Below are positions 52,095 through 59,791 of a DNA stretch of 64,000 nucleotides, piece by piece. Position 1 is the stretch's first letter; each line of letters opens with the position of its first letter. The notes under the pieces are model-generated. The model was not told the DNA's origin, did no database searches, and worked only from the letters and a program-made list of their open reading frames with translations. Source of the DNA: Bradyrhizobium sp. CB82. GTDB taxonomy: Bacteria > Pseudomonadota > Alphaproteobacteria > Rhizobiales > Xanthobacteraceae. The stretch spans positions 9,178,233 through 9,242,232 of the forward strand of contig NZ_CP121650.1 in assembly GCF_029714405.1 (NCBI RefSeq). The letters are read 5' to 3'. The position numbers and the translations under genes are program-made.

Positions 52095-52136
52095 ACTTTG
52101 TGATGCAAAGTATACCGCGCCGCAAAGTAAAAGCAA
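52095..52136 (-). promoter_or_regulatory. Promoter and palindromic operator of the membrane protein-regulator operon
   Basis: Reading the minus strand, TTGCTT (52136-52131) and TATACT (52114-52109) are spaced by 16 bases, a good housekeeping promoter. The palindrome ACTTTG-N5-CAAAGT (52095-52111) begins in the -10 box and covers the start point, and an extra half site ACTTTGC lies in the spacer (52128-52122). This layout predicts repression. The palindrome equals the one at 51025-51041 but for one base. Confidence 0.65.
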
Positions 52137-52240
52137 GGGCGGCCGTTGGGCGACGGCTTGCGCCGGACAACTGCCGGTTGCACTCGGCCGGACCGGGCGG
52201 GTAAGATGCGGGCACTGGAATCGTCCCGGGGGCTTTTGCG

Positions 52241-53479
52241 ATGTTGAAGTGGGCAGTTGCGTGCGTCTTGCAGGTTGTTCTTGTCGGGGTTGCCAATGCC
52301 GCGGGACCGTTCGGCTCAATCAAGATCGGCAACTGGATCGGCGGCGCGTTCAGCAATGATGAGTCCGGCGCGTTCTCGCATTGCGCAGCAACGGCGCCCT
52401 ATGCCAACGGCGTCATTCTGGTCGTCGCCCAGAATGCGGCGGGCTCGTGGCTGCTGAGCTTCGCCAGTCCCGGCTACAAATTCAACAAGGGCGAGAACGC
52501 AGCGATCGACGTAACCTTCGACGGCCAGGAGCAAGCGCGCGTGTTTGCCACGGCCAATCAATCCGACATGCTCACCGCGATCATGCCGCCGAATGTCGTT
52601 CGTTCGTTTCAGAAGGCGAGCCTGATGGTCGCAACGGCAGGTCGCACCGTCCTGCAATTCCAGTTGACGTCAAGCGGGCCCGTGATCGCAGCGCTGGCCA
52701 ACTGCGTCACCAAGATCAAGGCCGACGGGCTCAGCAAGGCCGGCGATTTCAGCAAGGTCGCGGCGAAGCCGGCAGCGGGCGAGAAGCCGACACCGCCCAG
52801 CGGCAAGCCCGGCAAGACCGGAACCTACAGCGGCACGGGCTTCGTGGTCAGTGGCAGCGGGCACATCGTCACCAACCATCATGTCATCGACGGTTGCGTC
52901 GGGGACATCAAGGGCAACCTCACTGGCGAAGCGCAGATGGTGCTGCGCGTGGTGTCGCGTGATGCGACCAACGATTTGGCGCTGCTCCAGGCGCCCGCGA
53001 CGGCGACGTTCAAGGATTTTGCGAGAATCCGCGATCGTTCAATCCGTTCCGGCGATTCCGTCGTGGCGATCGGCTTTCCCTATCATGGCCTTTTGACCTC
53101 CGACTTCACGGTCACGACGGGGATCGTGAGCTCTCTCAGCGGCATTCTCAACGACACCCGTCACCTCCAGATCAGCGCGGCCGTCCAGCCGGGCAACAGC
53201 GGCGGCCCGCTGTTCGACACGTCCGGTCAGCTGGTCGGCGTCGTCGTGGCGAAGCTCGATGCCAGGACGGTGATCAAGGCGACCGGGACCATCCCTGAGA
53301 ACATCAACTTCGCGATCAAGACCGGCGCGCTGCGCGACTTCCTCGACAATTCCGTGGTGCCCTATCAGACCGCCGAGCCGAAAGGCGAACTCAAGACCAC
53401 CGACATCGCCGGCAACGCCCGCGCCTACACCATGTTGATCACGTGCACCGGAACCGAAGAGGCCGACGCGAAGCGATAA
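52241..53479 (+). CDS. Secreted trypsin-like serine protease
   Basis: A 412-residue protein with a signal peptide (LKWAVACVLQVVLVGVANA-A). Residues 20-160 are an unrecognised N-terminal domain, residues 165-195 a Lys/Pro/Gly linker, and the rest an S1C-type trypsin domain with catalytic His (TNHHVIDG), Asp (ATNDLALLQ) and Ser (QPGNSGGPLF). There is no PDZ domain, unlike DegP. Export to the periplasm is likely. A nearly identical layout is known in several rhizobial trypsin-like proteases, but no substrate is known to me. Confidence 0.87.
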   Translation: MLKWAVACVLQVVLVGVANAAGPFGSIKIGNWIGGAFSNDESGAFSHCAATAPYANGVILVVAQNAAGSWLLSFASPGYKFNKGENAAIDVTFDGQEQARVFATANQSDMLTAIMPPNVVRSFQKASLMVATAGRTVLQFQLTSSGPVIAALANCVTKIKADGLSKAGDFSKVAAKPAAGEKPTPPSGKPGKTGTYSGTGFVVSGSGHIVTNHHVIDGCVGDIKGNLTGEAQMVLRVVSRDATNDLALLQAPATATFKDFARIRDRSIRSGDSVVAIGFPYHGLLTSDFTVTTGIVSSLSGILNDTRHLQISAAVQPGNSGGPLFDTSGQLVGVVVAKLDARTVIKATGTIPENINFAIKTGALRDFLDNSVVPYQTAEPKGELKTTDIAGNARAYTMLITCTGTEEADAKR

Positions 53480-53497
53480 GGCGGGCGCACAATGCTC

Positions 53498-53572
53498 TAG
53501 CCCGGATAGAGCGCAGCGTAATCCGGGATTGGCGCCACTGGGAGAGAACCCCGGATTTCGCTTCGCTCCTTT
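53498..53572. repeat. Intergenic palindrome, AGCCCGGAT...ATCCGGG family
   Basis: CTAGCCCGGATAGAGCGCAG CGTAATCCGGG on the left is answered by CCCCGGATTTCGCTTCGCTC on the right. It lies between the converging protease and DUF899 genes and may mark transcript ends. Repeats of this form are common in Bradyrhizobium intergenic DNA. Confidence 0.55.
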
Positions 53573-53593
53573 TGGCGCGACCGGCCAGATCGC

Positions 53594-54331
53594 TCAGTTA
53601 TGGCAACACCCCGCCTTCGTCGCGTCGGGCTGGTACTGGTCGCGCAGGCGCACCCAGTCCATCGGATAGGGCAGACCTTCCTCGTGACGGCCGAGCGGGG
53701 TCAGATCGAGATACTGGTAGGCCGCATTCATCATGTCGAGCCCGCGGGCATAGCACGAGTAAGTATGGAAGACGGCCCCCGACTCGTCACGGAAGAACAC
53801 GCTGATGCCGGGCAGCTCGGGACCGTAGAACGGCGTGGTGCCGAAATTGTATTTCGGCTCGCCCTTGTCGATCTCCTCGCGCGTGAACGTCACGCCAAAG
53901 TCACGGTTGAAGTCATTGCCGCCCGAGGAGACCCAATCGAACGTCCAGCCCATGCGTTTCTTGAACGCCTCGAGCTTTGCGACCGGTGCGAGCGAGATCG
54001 CGACCATGGTGGTGTCGCGCGCGGCCAGATGCGGCACCATGCGCTCAAAACCGTCGGCCCAGAACGAGCAGCTCTTGCAAGCCGCCTCCCAGTCGGGCGC
54101 GAACATCACGTGCTGAACGACGAGCTGCGGACGTCCCCTGAATAGATCGGCGAACGTAACCTTCCCGGCCGGTCCGTCGAACACATAGGTCTTGTCGAGC
54201 TTGACCCAGGGCAGCCGGCGACGCTCCTGCGCGAGGCGCTCGCGCGCCTGACTGAATTCCTTCTCGTGCGCCAAATGCACCTTGCGCGCCGCGATCCACT
54301 CTTGGCGGGAAACGATCTGATGTTGCTGCAT
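53594..54331 (-). CDS. DUF899 family (thioredoxin-like fold) protein
   Basis: A 245-residue DUF899 protein: LPWVKLDKTYVFDGPAGKVTFADLFRGRPQLVVQHVMFAPDWEAACKSCSFWADGFE carries the family C-x-x-C (CKSC) at the position of a thioredoxin active site, and GGNDFNRDFGV and VFHTYSCYARGLDMMN follow. GGAG lies upstream of the ATG. It is the third gene of an operon with an ArsR regulator and an AHSA1 protein; the role is unknown, perhaps detoxification. Confidence 0.9.
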   Translation of the reverse strand: MQQHQIVSRQEWIAARKVHLAHEKEFSQARERLAQERRRLPWVKLDKTYVFDGPAGKVTFADLFRGRPQLVVQHVMFAPDWEAACKSCSFWADGFERMVPHLAARDTTMVAISLAPVAKLEAFKKRMGWTFDWVSSGGNDFNRDFGVTFTREEIDKGEPKYNFGTTPFYGPELPGISVFFRDESGAVFHTYSCYARGLDMMNAAYQYLDLTPLGRHEEGLPYPMDWVRLRDQYQPDATKAGCCHN

Positions 54332-54346
54332 GATGAACTCCGTTGA

Positions 54347-54808
54347 TCAGGCGACGAAGGCCTCGAGCTTGTCGAAGAAAGAGCTCCAGCCGCGCTGATG
54401 GTTGTCGCGTGCGGTTTCGTCGAAGAACTGGGCATGATGGAAGATCATCAGCGTGCCGCCGTTGTCGGGCTTGAACGAGATGGTGACGAGCGACTCGCGT
54501 TCCGGCGTCGAGTGCCAGGCCCAGGAGAACACCAGCCGCTCATTCGGCACGACTTCGCGGTAGATCCCGCCGGCTTCGAAATACTCGCCGTCGTCGCGGG
54601 TGAAGCTGATCCGGTAACGGCCGCCGCTACGGACGTCGAGTTCGGCCTGCACCGTCGCGGGCTTCATGTTCGGCGGACCGAACCACTGCGCTAGCTGCTC
54701 GGCCTGCGTCCACGCGGCGTAGACCCTTTCCGGCTTCGCGCGGAGCCGGCGCGTGAGGGTGAGGCTCGGCCGCTCGTCGGCGCGGGTGGCTGCCTGGTTG
54801 ATGGCCAT
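54347..54808 (-). CDS. SRPBCC/AHSA1 domain protein
   Basis: A 153-residue START-like fold protein: LTRRLRAKPERVYAAWTQAEQLAQWFGPPNM, ELDVRSGGRYRISFTRDDGEYFEAGGIYREVVPNERLVFSW and HHAQFFDETARDNHQRGWSSFFDKLEAFVA. GGAGGAAG precedes the ATG, which lies inside the end of the ArsR gene. Binds a small hydrophobic ligand by family analogy; these proteins are often coded with ArsR regulators as here. Confidence 0.92.
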   Translation of the reverse strand: MAINQAATRADERPSLTLTRRLRAKPERVYAAWTQAEQLAQWFGPPNMKPATVQAELDVRSGGRYRISFTRDDGEYFEAGGIYREVVPNERLVFSWAWHSTPERESLVTISFKPDNGGTLMIFHHAQFFDETARDNHQRGWSSFFDKLEAFVA

Positions 54809-55137
54809 GGGTCTTCCTCCACAAAAGCTGCAAGGCGATCGAGATTGTCGGACCAGAAGCGCGCGTAGCGATTGAGCCAGTTCATCGCCTGCTCCATCGG
54901 CTGCGCGGTGAGTCGGCAGGCGACGGTCCGCCCGTTCTTCTCCCGCACGATCAGGCCGGCATCCGACAACACCTCGAGATGCTTCATGATCGCGGGCAGC
55001 GAGATCGAAAACGGCGCAGCCAGCTCGCTCACCGACAGGCTGTCCTCCTCGCCGAGCCGTGCCAGCAGCGCACGCCGCGTCGGATCGGACAGCGCCGCAA
55101 AGGTTCGGTCCAGCGTGTTGTCCTGATACTTAACCAT
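54691..55137 (-). CDS. ArsR-family transcriptional regulator overlapping the AHSA1 gene
   Basis: A 148-residue ArsR protein: FAALSDPTRRALLARLGEEDSLSVSELAAPFSISLPAIMKHLEVLSDAGLIVREKNGRTVAC holds the winged helix; metal-binding cysteines are absent, so it is of the non-metal group. Its last 39 codons (Arg/Ser/Pro-rich) overlap the AHSA1 gene by 118 bases in another frame, a large overlap. The ATG lies 7 bases after a TATACT box, so the transcript is probably leaderless. The palindrome AACCATGTGGTT spans the start codon and is a candidate operator. Confidence 0.88.
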   Translation of the reverse strand: MVKYQDNTLDRTFAALSDPTRRALLARLGEEDSLSVSELAAPFSISLPAIMKHLEVLSDAGLIVREKNGRTVACRLTAQPMEQAMNWLNRYARFWSDNLDRLAAFVEEDPWPSTRQPPAPTSGRASPSRAGSARSRKGSTPRGRRPSS

Positions 55138-55172
55138 GTGGTTTAGTATAGGCGGAGGCGGCCCGCCGTCAA
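55132..55172 (-). promoter_or_regulatory. Promoter giving a leaderless ArsR mRNA, with overlapping dyad
   Basis: Minus strand: TTGACG (55172-55167), 16-base spacer, TATACT (55150-55145), then only 7 bases to the ATG (55137), so transcription should begin at or next to the start codon. The dyad AACCATGTGGTT (55132-55143), extended as TAAACCACATGGTTAA, is centred on the start codon and could bind the ArsR product itself. Confidence 0.65.
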
Positions 55173-55307
55173 GCGGGAACGCACGCATAATCCTCCGCAC
55201 GAGTGCGTGATCGCGCGCTGGCTTGGAAACCCGTTCTGGATCGCTCACGAAGAAAGGCCCGCCTCGGGGCGGGCTTCGTCAGCGCCGTGATGCGCCAGCC
55301 GAGATCG

Positions 55308-56282
55308 CTACTCGACCTTCAGGCCGGCGAACTCGACGACCTTCTTCCACTTGTCGGTTTCGGCCCTGATCATGTCGCCGAACCCATCCGGCGTCTGTAC
55401 GAGCGGCTCGCCGCCGAGCTCGACCAGGCGCTTGGTCATGTCGGGCTCCTTCATGATCGCGTTGATCTCGCCGTTGAGCTTGGCGATGATCTCCTTCGGA
55501 GTGTGCTTCGGCGCGCCCATGCCGAACAGCGCGCTCGCCTCGTAGTTCGGAACGGTTTCCGCGATCGCCTGCACGTCGGGCAGTTGCGAGGAGCGATCGG
55601 CCGTGGTGACGCCGAGCGCCCGAAGCGAGCCGGAGCGGATGTGCTGGATGATCGATGGCATGTTGTCGAAGATCACCTGCACCTGGCCGCCGAGCATGTC
55701 CGTAATCGCGGGCGCAGCACCCCGATAAGGCACGTGCTGCATCTTGCAACCGGTCATCGCCATGAACATCTCGCCGGACAGATGCACCGAGGTTCCGTTG
55801 CCCGAGGAGGCCATGTTCACCTTGCCGGGATTGGCCTTCACGTATTCGATGAACTCGGCGACGTTCTTTGCCGGCACGTCCTTGTTGACGGTCATCACGT
55901 TCGGCACGCGCTGGAACGAGGCAACCGGCGCGATGTCACGCACGAAGTTGAACTTGAGATTGGCGTAGAGCGACGCGTTGATGTAGTTGGCCGGGTTGAC
56001 CAGCAGCAGCGTGTAGCCGTCTGGCTCGGCATTGACGACAGATTCGGTCCCGATGTTGTTGCCGGCACCGGGCTTGTTTTCGATCACGAATTGCTGGCCG
56101 AACTTTTCCGACAACCGCTGGCCGATCAGCCGCGCCAGGATGTCGGTGGCGCCTCCCGGCGGATAGCCGACGACCCATTTCACCGGCCTGGCCGGATAAT
56201 CCGCCGCAAAGGCCTTAGGCAGCGGCGCGGTTGCAAGCGGACTGGCGGCGAGCAGGCCGAGCGCAGTGCGGCGTGTGATCAT
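55308..56282 (-). CDS. Bug-family (TctC) solute-binding receptor
   Basis: A 324-residue periplasmic receptor of the tripartite tricarboxylate transporter type. A twin-arginine-like signal (MITRRTALGLLAASPLA) precedes YPARPVKWVVGYPPGGATDILARLIGQRLSEKFGQQFVIENKPGAGNNIGTE, the hallmark of Bug proteins, and PDGYTLLL and AETVPNYEASALFGMGAPKHTPKEII follow. GGAGAAG lies before the ATG. No TctA or TctB gene is adjacent; orphan Bug receptors are usual. Confidence 0.93.
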   Translation of the reverse strand: MITRRTALGLLAASPLATAPLPKAFAADYPARPVKWVVGYPPGGATDILARLIGQRLSEKFGQQFVIENKPGAGNNIGTESVVNAEPDGYTLLLVNPANYINASLYANLKFNFVRDIAPVASFQRVPNVMTVNKDVPAKNVAEFIEYVKANPGKVNMASSGNGTSVHLSGEMFMAMTGCKMQHVPYRGAAPAITDMLGGQVQVIFDNMPSIIQHIRSGSLRALGVTTADRSSQLPDVQAIAETVPNYEASALFGMGAPKHTPKEIIAKLNGEINAIMKEPDMTKRLVELGGEPLVQTPDGFGDMIRAETDKWKKVVEFAGLKVE

Positions 56283-56385
56283 CTGAAGTCTTCTCCCAGT
56301 TTGTTGTTCTTGAATGCGGCGCGTTGTAACAAAGCCGCCCGGCGACGAGAAGTGCGCACCCTGCATCGTGACGAAAGGATTAGGC

Positions 56386-56637
56386 ATGTCCGTGAAGGTC
56401 CAGGCCATCGATCCCCTTGTCATCAAGGTCGCCGACCTCGCGCGCACCGCCGAGTGGTACCGCAAAATCCTCGGCATGGAAGTGAGGGTGTTCGACCCGG
56501 GCGGCGGCAAAGCGCCGCGGACCTCGCTTCAGTTCGGCAACCAGAAGATCAAGGTCCGGCCACGCGATGCCGACAAGGTTGAGCGGTTCGCCGCGGACCA
56601 TTTGACCGCCGGCAGCGAAGAGGACGGCGGCCGGTAG
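56386..56637 (+). pseudogene. Truncated VOC (glyoxalase-fold) protein
   Basis: An 83-residue frame that begins like a full VOC protein (VKVQAIDPLVIKVADLARTAEWYRKILGMEVRVFDPGG, RTSLQFGNQKIKVRPRDADKVERFAADHLTAGSE) and then stops after EDGGR, losing the second half of the fold (usual length about 125). The first metal histidine (normally DHLVI) is Pro here. A palindromic repeat begins right after the stop. It is most likely a decayed gene. It is divergent from the Bug receptor gene. Confidence 0.65.
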
Positions 56638-56639
56638 AA

Positions 56640-56778
56640 TTCGTAGGTCGGGTTATGACGCAGTAAGATTAGCCGACTACATTGTAGCTGCCTCAACACA
56701 CGACACCGGAAGGCGTAACCCACCACGCCACGGGCGAGAAAAGTGGTGGGTTACGCTTCGCTAACCCACCCTACGGCA
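56640..56778. repeat. Intergenic repeat, GTGGGTTACGCTTCGCTAACCCAC family
   Basis: It opens GTAGGTCGGGTTATGACGCA, has GCGTAACCCACCACGCC in the middle and ends GTGGTGGGTTACGCTTCGCTAACCCACCCTACGG, with several overlapping dyads. A related GAGTAACCCACCACGC fragment is at 58468-58484. It abuts the broken end of the VOC gene. Confidence 0.6.
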
Positions 56779-56793
56779 GCGGAGAATGTTTCG

Positions 56794-57888
56794 TCAGAAC
56801 GATCCGAGTGCGACCGGGCGGAAGGCCTGCACGAGCTGCTGGTCAAGCTTGCCGCTCATGCTCTCGAGCATCGCAAATGCGCGGGAATGGGTAAAGGGCA
56901 TGCGATAGGCACGCTTCTCGACCAGCGCGGCATAGATGTCGACGATGGTTGTCAGGCGGACGATGTCGCTGATCTGGTTCGAGGAGAGCTTGTTCGGATA
57001 GCCGGTGCCATCGAGAAATTCGTGGTGATGCAGCACCACGTCAAGCATCTCCGGCGGGAAGCCGCCTTGCGCCGCGAGCGCCTCGTAGCCGCGGCGCGGA
57101 TGCTGGCGGACCTCATCCATCTCCTCGTCGGAGAGCTTGCCGGGCTTGTCCAGAAGCTGTGTTGGCACGAAGGCCTTGCCGACATCGTGCAGCAGAGCGG
57201 CGCGGGTCAGGCGGCGCTGGTCGTCCTCGCGCATGCCGAGATGCTGCGCGAAGGCGACTGCAAAGCCGGTGACGAACAGACAATGCCGGTAGCTGCCGAC
57301 ATGGTGGCAGCCGACGGTGGTGAGCCACTCGCGCAGCGAGGAATGCTTGATCGCCTTGAGAATCTTGCTCTCGGCCGCGACCACGTCGTCGAGCGTCAGG
57401 GGCATGCCGAGCGGCAGCTTCTCGAACATCTTCGCCAGCACCGCATGTGCCGCCTCGACGCCGCGGTTCAACGTCTTGCCGCGATCAGAGGCGTCGTAGG
57501 TGGTGGTGTCCGGAAACGCGGCGCGGATACGCTGCAAAATGGCCTCGGGCTGCAGCGGCCGCGAGATCGTATCGGTGGCGCCCAGCGCCCAAGCCTGCAT
57601 GGTGCCGTGGTGAAGCGCATCCGCCAGCACGAACAGCCGCGGCATCGAACGATAGGCATCACCCCGCAGCTTGTTGCGCACCCGCTGCACGCTCTCGGAC
57701 GCGCGCAGGTTGATATCGACGACGATGCCGGAGACATCGCGCGCCGGCTGCTCGGGGATTTCCTGGGTCGAGACCGTCGTGACCTCTCCGACCGACTGCA
57801 GGATGTCGGCAAGCTCGATGCTCTGGTCGCTGCGGTCGGAGGCCAGCAGGAGCCTGCGTTTGGCGGCGGGTTTGGTTGAGGCGGTCAT
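56794..57888 (-). CDS. HD-GYP protein with N-terminal receiver-like domain
   Basis: A 364-residue protein. Residues 10-125 have the shape of a response receiver (LLLASDRSDQSIELADILQSVGEVTTV, GIVVDINLR, LFVLADAL...ATDTISRPLQPEAIL) though the acidic pocket is degenerate (ASD in place of a DD pair). The second half is an HD-GYP domain with LLHDVGKAFVP, QHPRRGYE, HHHEFLDGTGYPNKLSS and VDIYAALVEKRAYR, close to the consensus GYP (GTGYP kept), so c-di-GMP hydrolysis is likely. GGGGAAG precedes MTASTKP. Confidence 0.87.
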   Translation of the reverse strand: MTASTKPAAKRRLLLASDRSDQSIELADILQSVGEVTTVSTQEIPEQPARDVSGIVVDINLRASESVQRVRNKLRGDAYRSMPRLFVLADALHHGTMQAWALGATDTISRPLQPEAILQRIRAAFPDTTTYDASDRGKTLNRGVEAAHAVLAKMFEKLPLGMPLTLDDVVAAESKILKAIKHSSLREWLTTVGCHHVGSYRHCLFVTGFAVAFAQHLGMREDDQRRLTRAALLHDVGKAFVPTQLLDKPGKLSDEEMDEVRQHPRRGYEALAAQGGFPPEMLDVVLHHHEFLDGTGYPNKLSSNQISDIVRLTTIVDIYAALVEKRAYRMPFTHSRAFAMLESMSGKLDQQLVQAFRPVALGSF

Positions 57889-58069
57889 GGCTTCCCCAAG
57901 AGGCACTGAGAGCAACTGGCAAGAGCGCTGCGCTCGATTGCACCATCCTAGCTGCAATCAGGTTCTCCGGCCCTTAATGCGCTTACTGAACGGGAACCTG
58001 CGGGGATTGTTCAAATTTGAGGGATTTTGCCGCGGCTTTCGAGAAATGGGGGGACGCCGCCAAACTCAC

Positions 58070-58176
58070 CGCCGTCATCACCCGCGGAAAGCGGGTGATC
58101 CAGTATTCCAGAGGCAGCGCGAAGATACGGAGAGGCCGCCGCGTACTGGATGCCCCGCCTTCGCGGGGCATGACAG
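58070..58176. repeat. Long intergenic repeat, family A, copy 2 (inverted)
   Basis: Reverse complement matches the element at 9055-9178: GCCGTCATCACCCGCGGAAA, GCGGGTGATCCAGTATTCCAGAGGC, CGGAGAGGCCGCCGCGTACTGGAT and CCCCGCCTTCGCGGGG. The two ends pair over long arms. Confidence 0.7.
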
Positions 58177-58224
58177 CGAATATGTGAACGCGGTGCACCG
58201 CCTCACGCAACTATACGCGCAAGC

Positions 58225-58258
58225 AAAAAAATCCGCCGGAGGTTGCCCTCCGGCGGAT
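58225..58258 (-). terminator. Strong intrinsic terminator facing the minus strand
   Basis: On the minus strand ATCCGCCGGAGG (58258-58247), loop GCAA and CCTCCGGCGGAT (58242-58231) form a perfect 12-bp stem followed by seven T (58231-58225). No annotated minus-strand gene lies within 2 kb to the right (the nearest genes there are plus-strand), so it must serve a small unannotated transcript. Confidence 0.75.
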
Positions 58259-58285
58259 CGTCTCGATTGCAAATTGCGGCCGGTC

Positions 58286-58387
58286 TTACGCTTTCATGTT
58301 CGCCTTCACGGCTTCTGAACTGATGGAAACCAACGTCATCTTCGCGCGAATGTTGTGCGTTTGCGACAGGGCGCTGACGCAACCACC
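58286..58387 (-). other. Candidate small gene or sRNA ending at the orphan terminator
   Basis: A minus-strand frame of up to 33 codons (GTG start; inner ATG at 58339 gives MTLVSISSEAVKANMKA) ends 28 bases before the terminator. There is no clear ribosome binding site, so an untranslated RNA is as likely. The nearby DNA is less GC-rich than usual for the window. Nothing is recognised. Confidence 0.3.
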
Positions 58388-58574
58388 TGACGGAATAAGC
58401 GGCAGAGTTCACGTGACGCATGAATCCCATCATGAAATGCCATCATGGTTTGTTGGCTTCCTCCGAGTAACCCACCACGCTAGGATGGAGCTCACGCGAA
58501 CAGGGGTGGGCGCGATGCTACGGATCGACGGAGATGGAGTTGCCATTCACTGCGGAGTCCGCGAAAGGCCCCGA

Positions 58575-58916
58575 ATGATGAAGCCGACGATGGTGGCGAC
58601 TGTCACGATAGCGCTGGGCATGACGACGGCCGCGGCGCAAGCCGAGCAATGGGCGCCGCCGCGCCTGCCCTTCGTCATGACCTTGTCGAACACCACGCCG
58701 CTGGCGTTCGGGATGGATGCCGCCCAGGCGGCGCAGGCGCTGGGCCAGCCGCTGCAATATGTTCGCGGACGACCCGGCAACGAGATCTACCTCGCCTTGC
58801 GCAATCTCGGCGGCAGCCGGCTGATCCCGTACCGCCACCGCCTGTTCCTGCAATTCCGCCACGGTCGCCTCGCAGGCTGGAAAGAGGACTACGGCGAGAA
58901 CTGGATGTGGGAGTAG
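58575..58916 (+). CDS. Small secreted protein of unknown function
   Basis: A 113-residue protein with a signal peptide (MMKPTMVATVTIALGMTTAAAQA-EQW). The mature part, WAPPRLPFVMTLSNTTPLAFGMDAAQAAQALGQPLQYVRGRPGNEIYLALRN...YRHRLFLQFRHGRLAGWKEDYGENWMWE, resembles the SmpA/OmlA-like half-fold that uses an xxxGMxxxxxAxxLGxP helix and then a beta-sheet. AAAGG lies before the first ATG. The role is unknown; periplasmic location is inferred. Confidence 0.7.
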   Translation: MMKPTMVATVTIALGMTTAAAQAEQWAPPRLPFVMTLSNTTPLAFGMDAAQAAQALGQPLQYVRGRPGNEIYLALRNLGGSRLIPYRHRLFLQFRHGRLAGWKEDYGENWMWE

Positions 58917-58928
58917 GTGCAACTCTCA

Positions 58929-59042
58929 ATCCTCATGGTGAGGAGGCGCGAAAGCGCCGTCTCGAACCATGAGCGCCCGGCTCTCGCAGCTCGGCCTTCA
59001 TCCTTCGAGACGCTTGCTTCGCAAGCTCCTCAGGATGAGGGG
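58929..59042. repeat. Long intergenic repeat, family B, copy 2
   Basis: Same orientation as 15431-15544: ATCCTCATGGTGAGGAGGCG, CGTCTCGAACCATGAGCGCC, CAGCTCGGCCTTCATCCTTC and GCTCCTCAGGATGAGG. The inner stem is different here (GCTTGCTTCGCAAGC). Confidence 0.75.
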
Positions 59043-59101
59043 AGAGAGCGAGATTCTTGAATCAGACGACAAGTCCACAACCAACAACGAAGGACAACCT
59101 C

Positions 59102-59773
59102 GTGGGACACGACATTAAACTGACGGCCTCCGACAATTTCCAGCTCGGCGCCTATCGCGCCGATCCCACTGGGGCGCCGAAGGGCGCGGTGGTGGTGATC
59201 CAGGAGATCTTCGGGGTCAACCATCATATCCGCTCGGTCTGCGACCGGCTCGCCAGGGAAGGCTATGTCGCGCTCGCGCCATCGATCTTCGATCGCACCG
59301 CGCCAAACTTCCAGTCGGGCTATTCCCCCGACGAGATCGCCGAGGCGCGCAAATTCGTCGCCAACCCCGACTGGGCGGCGATGCTCCGCGATACGCAGGC
59401 CGCGATCGATGCGGTGACGACCGTCGGCCCGGTCGGCATCATCGGCTTCTGTCTGGGCGGCAGCATCGCCTATGTCGCGGCTGCGCGGCTCGCCGGTCTC
59501 TCGGCCGCGATCGGCTATTATGGCGGCGCCGTCGTGCGCTTCGCCGATGAGAAGCCGAAGGTGCCGACGCAACTGCATTTCGGCGAAAAGGACGCCGGCA
59601 TTCCCTTAACCGACGTCGAGACCATCAAGAGCAAGCGCCCGGAGGTCGAGGTGTTCATCTATCCCGGCGCCCAGCACGGCTTCCATTGCGACGAGCGCGC
59701 GAGCTACGACAAGGCCAGCGCCGACGTCGCCTGGCCGCGCAGCATGGCGTTCTTCGCGGCGCATTTGACGTGA
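59102..59773 (+). CDS. Dienelactone hydrolase family protein
   Basis: A 223-residue alpha/beta hydrolase. The nucleophile is the cysteine of GIIGFCLGGSIAYVAA, the acid is in HFGEKDAGIP and the histidine in PGAQHGFHCDERASY, the complete dienelactone hydrolase triad; EIFGVNHHIRSVCDRLAREGYVALAPSIFDR is typical. Carboxymethylenebutenolidase activity in chlorocatechol or related degradation is the family model, though many members have other esters. Start taken at GTG (VGHDIKL) with AAGGA upstream; an in-frame TTG at 59057 is possible. Confidence 0.9.
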   Translation: MGHDIKLTASDNFQLGAYRADPTGAPKGAVVVIQEIFGVNHHIRSVCDRLAREGYVALAPSIFDRTAPNFQSGYSPDEIAEARKFVANPDWAAMLRDTQAAIDAVTTVGPVGIIGFCLGGSIAYVAAARLAGLSAAIGYYGGAVVRFADEKPKVPTQLHFGEKDAGIPLTDVETIKSKRPEVEVFIYPGAQHGFHCDERASYDKASADVAWPRSMAFFAAHLT

Positions 59774-59791
59774 CGTCGCAGACGTCGTTGG

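Noticed and set aside
57889..58069. Promoter or gene between the HD-GYP gene and repeat A
   Set aside because: Only a short plain intergenic stretch; no ORF or clear promoter elements could be supported.
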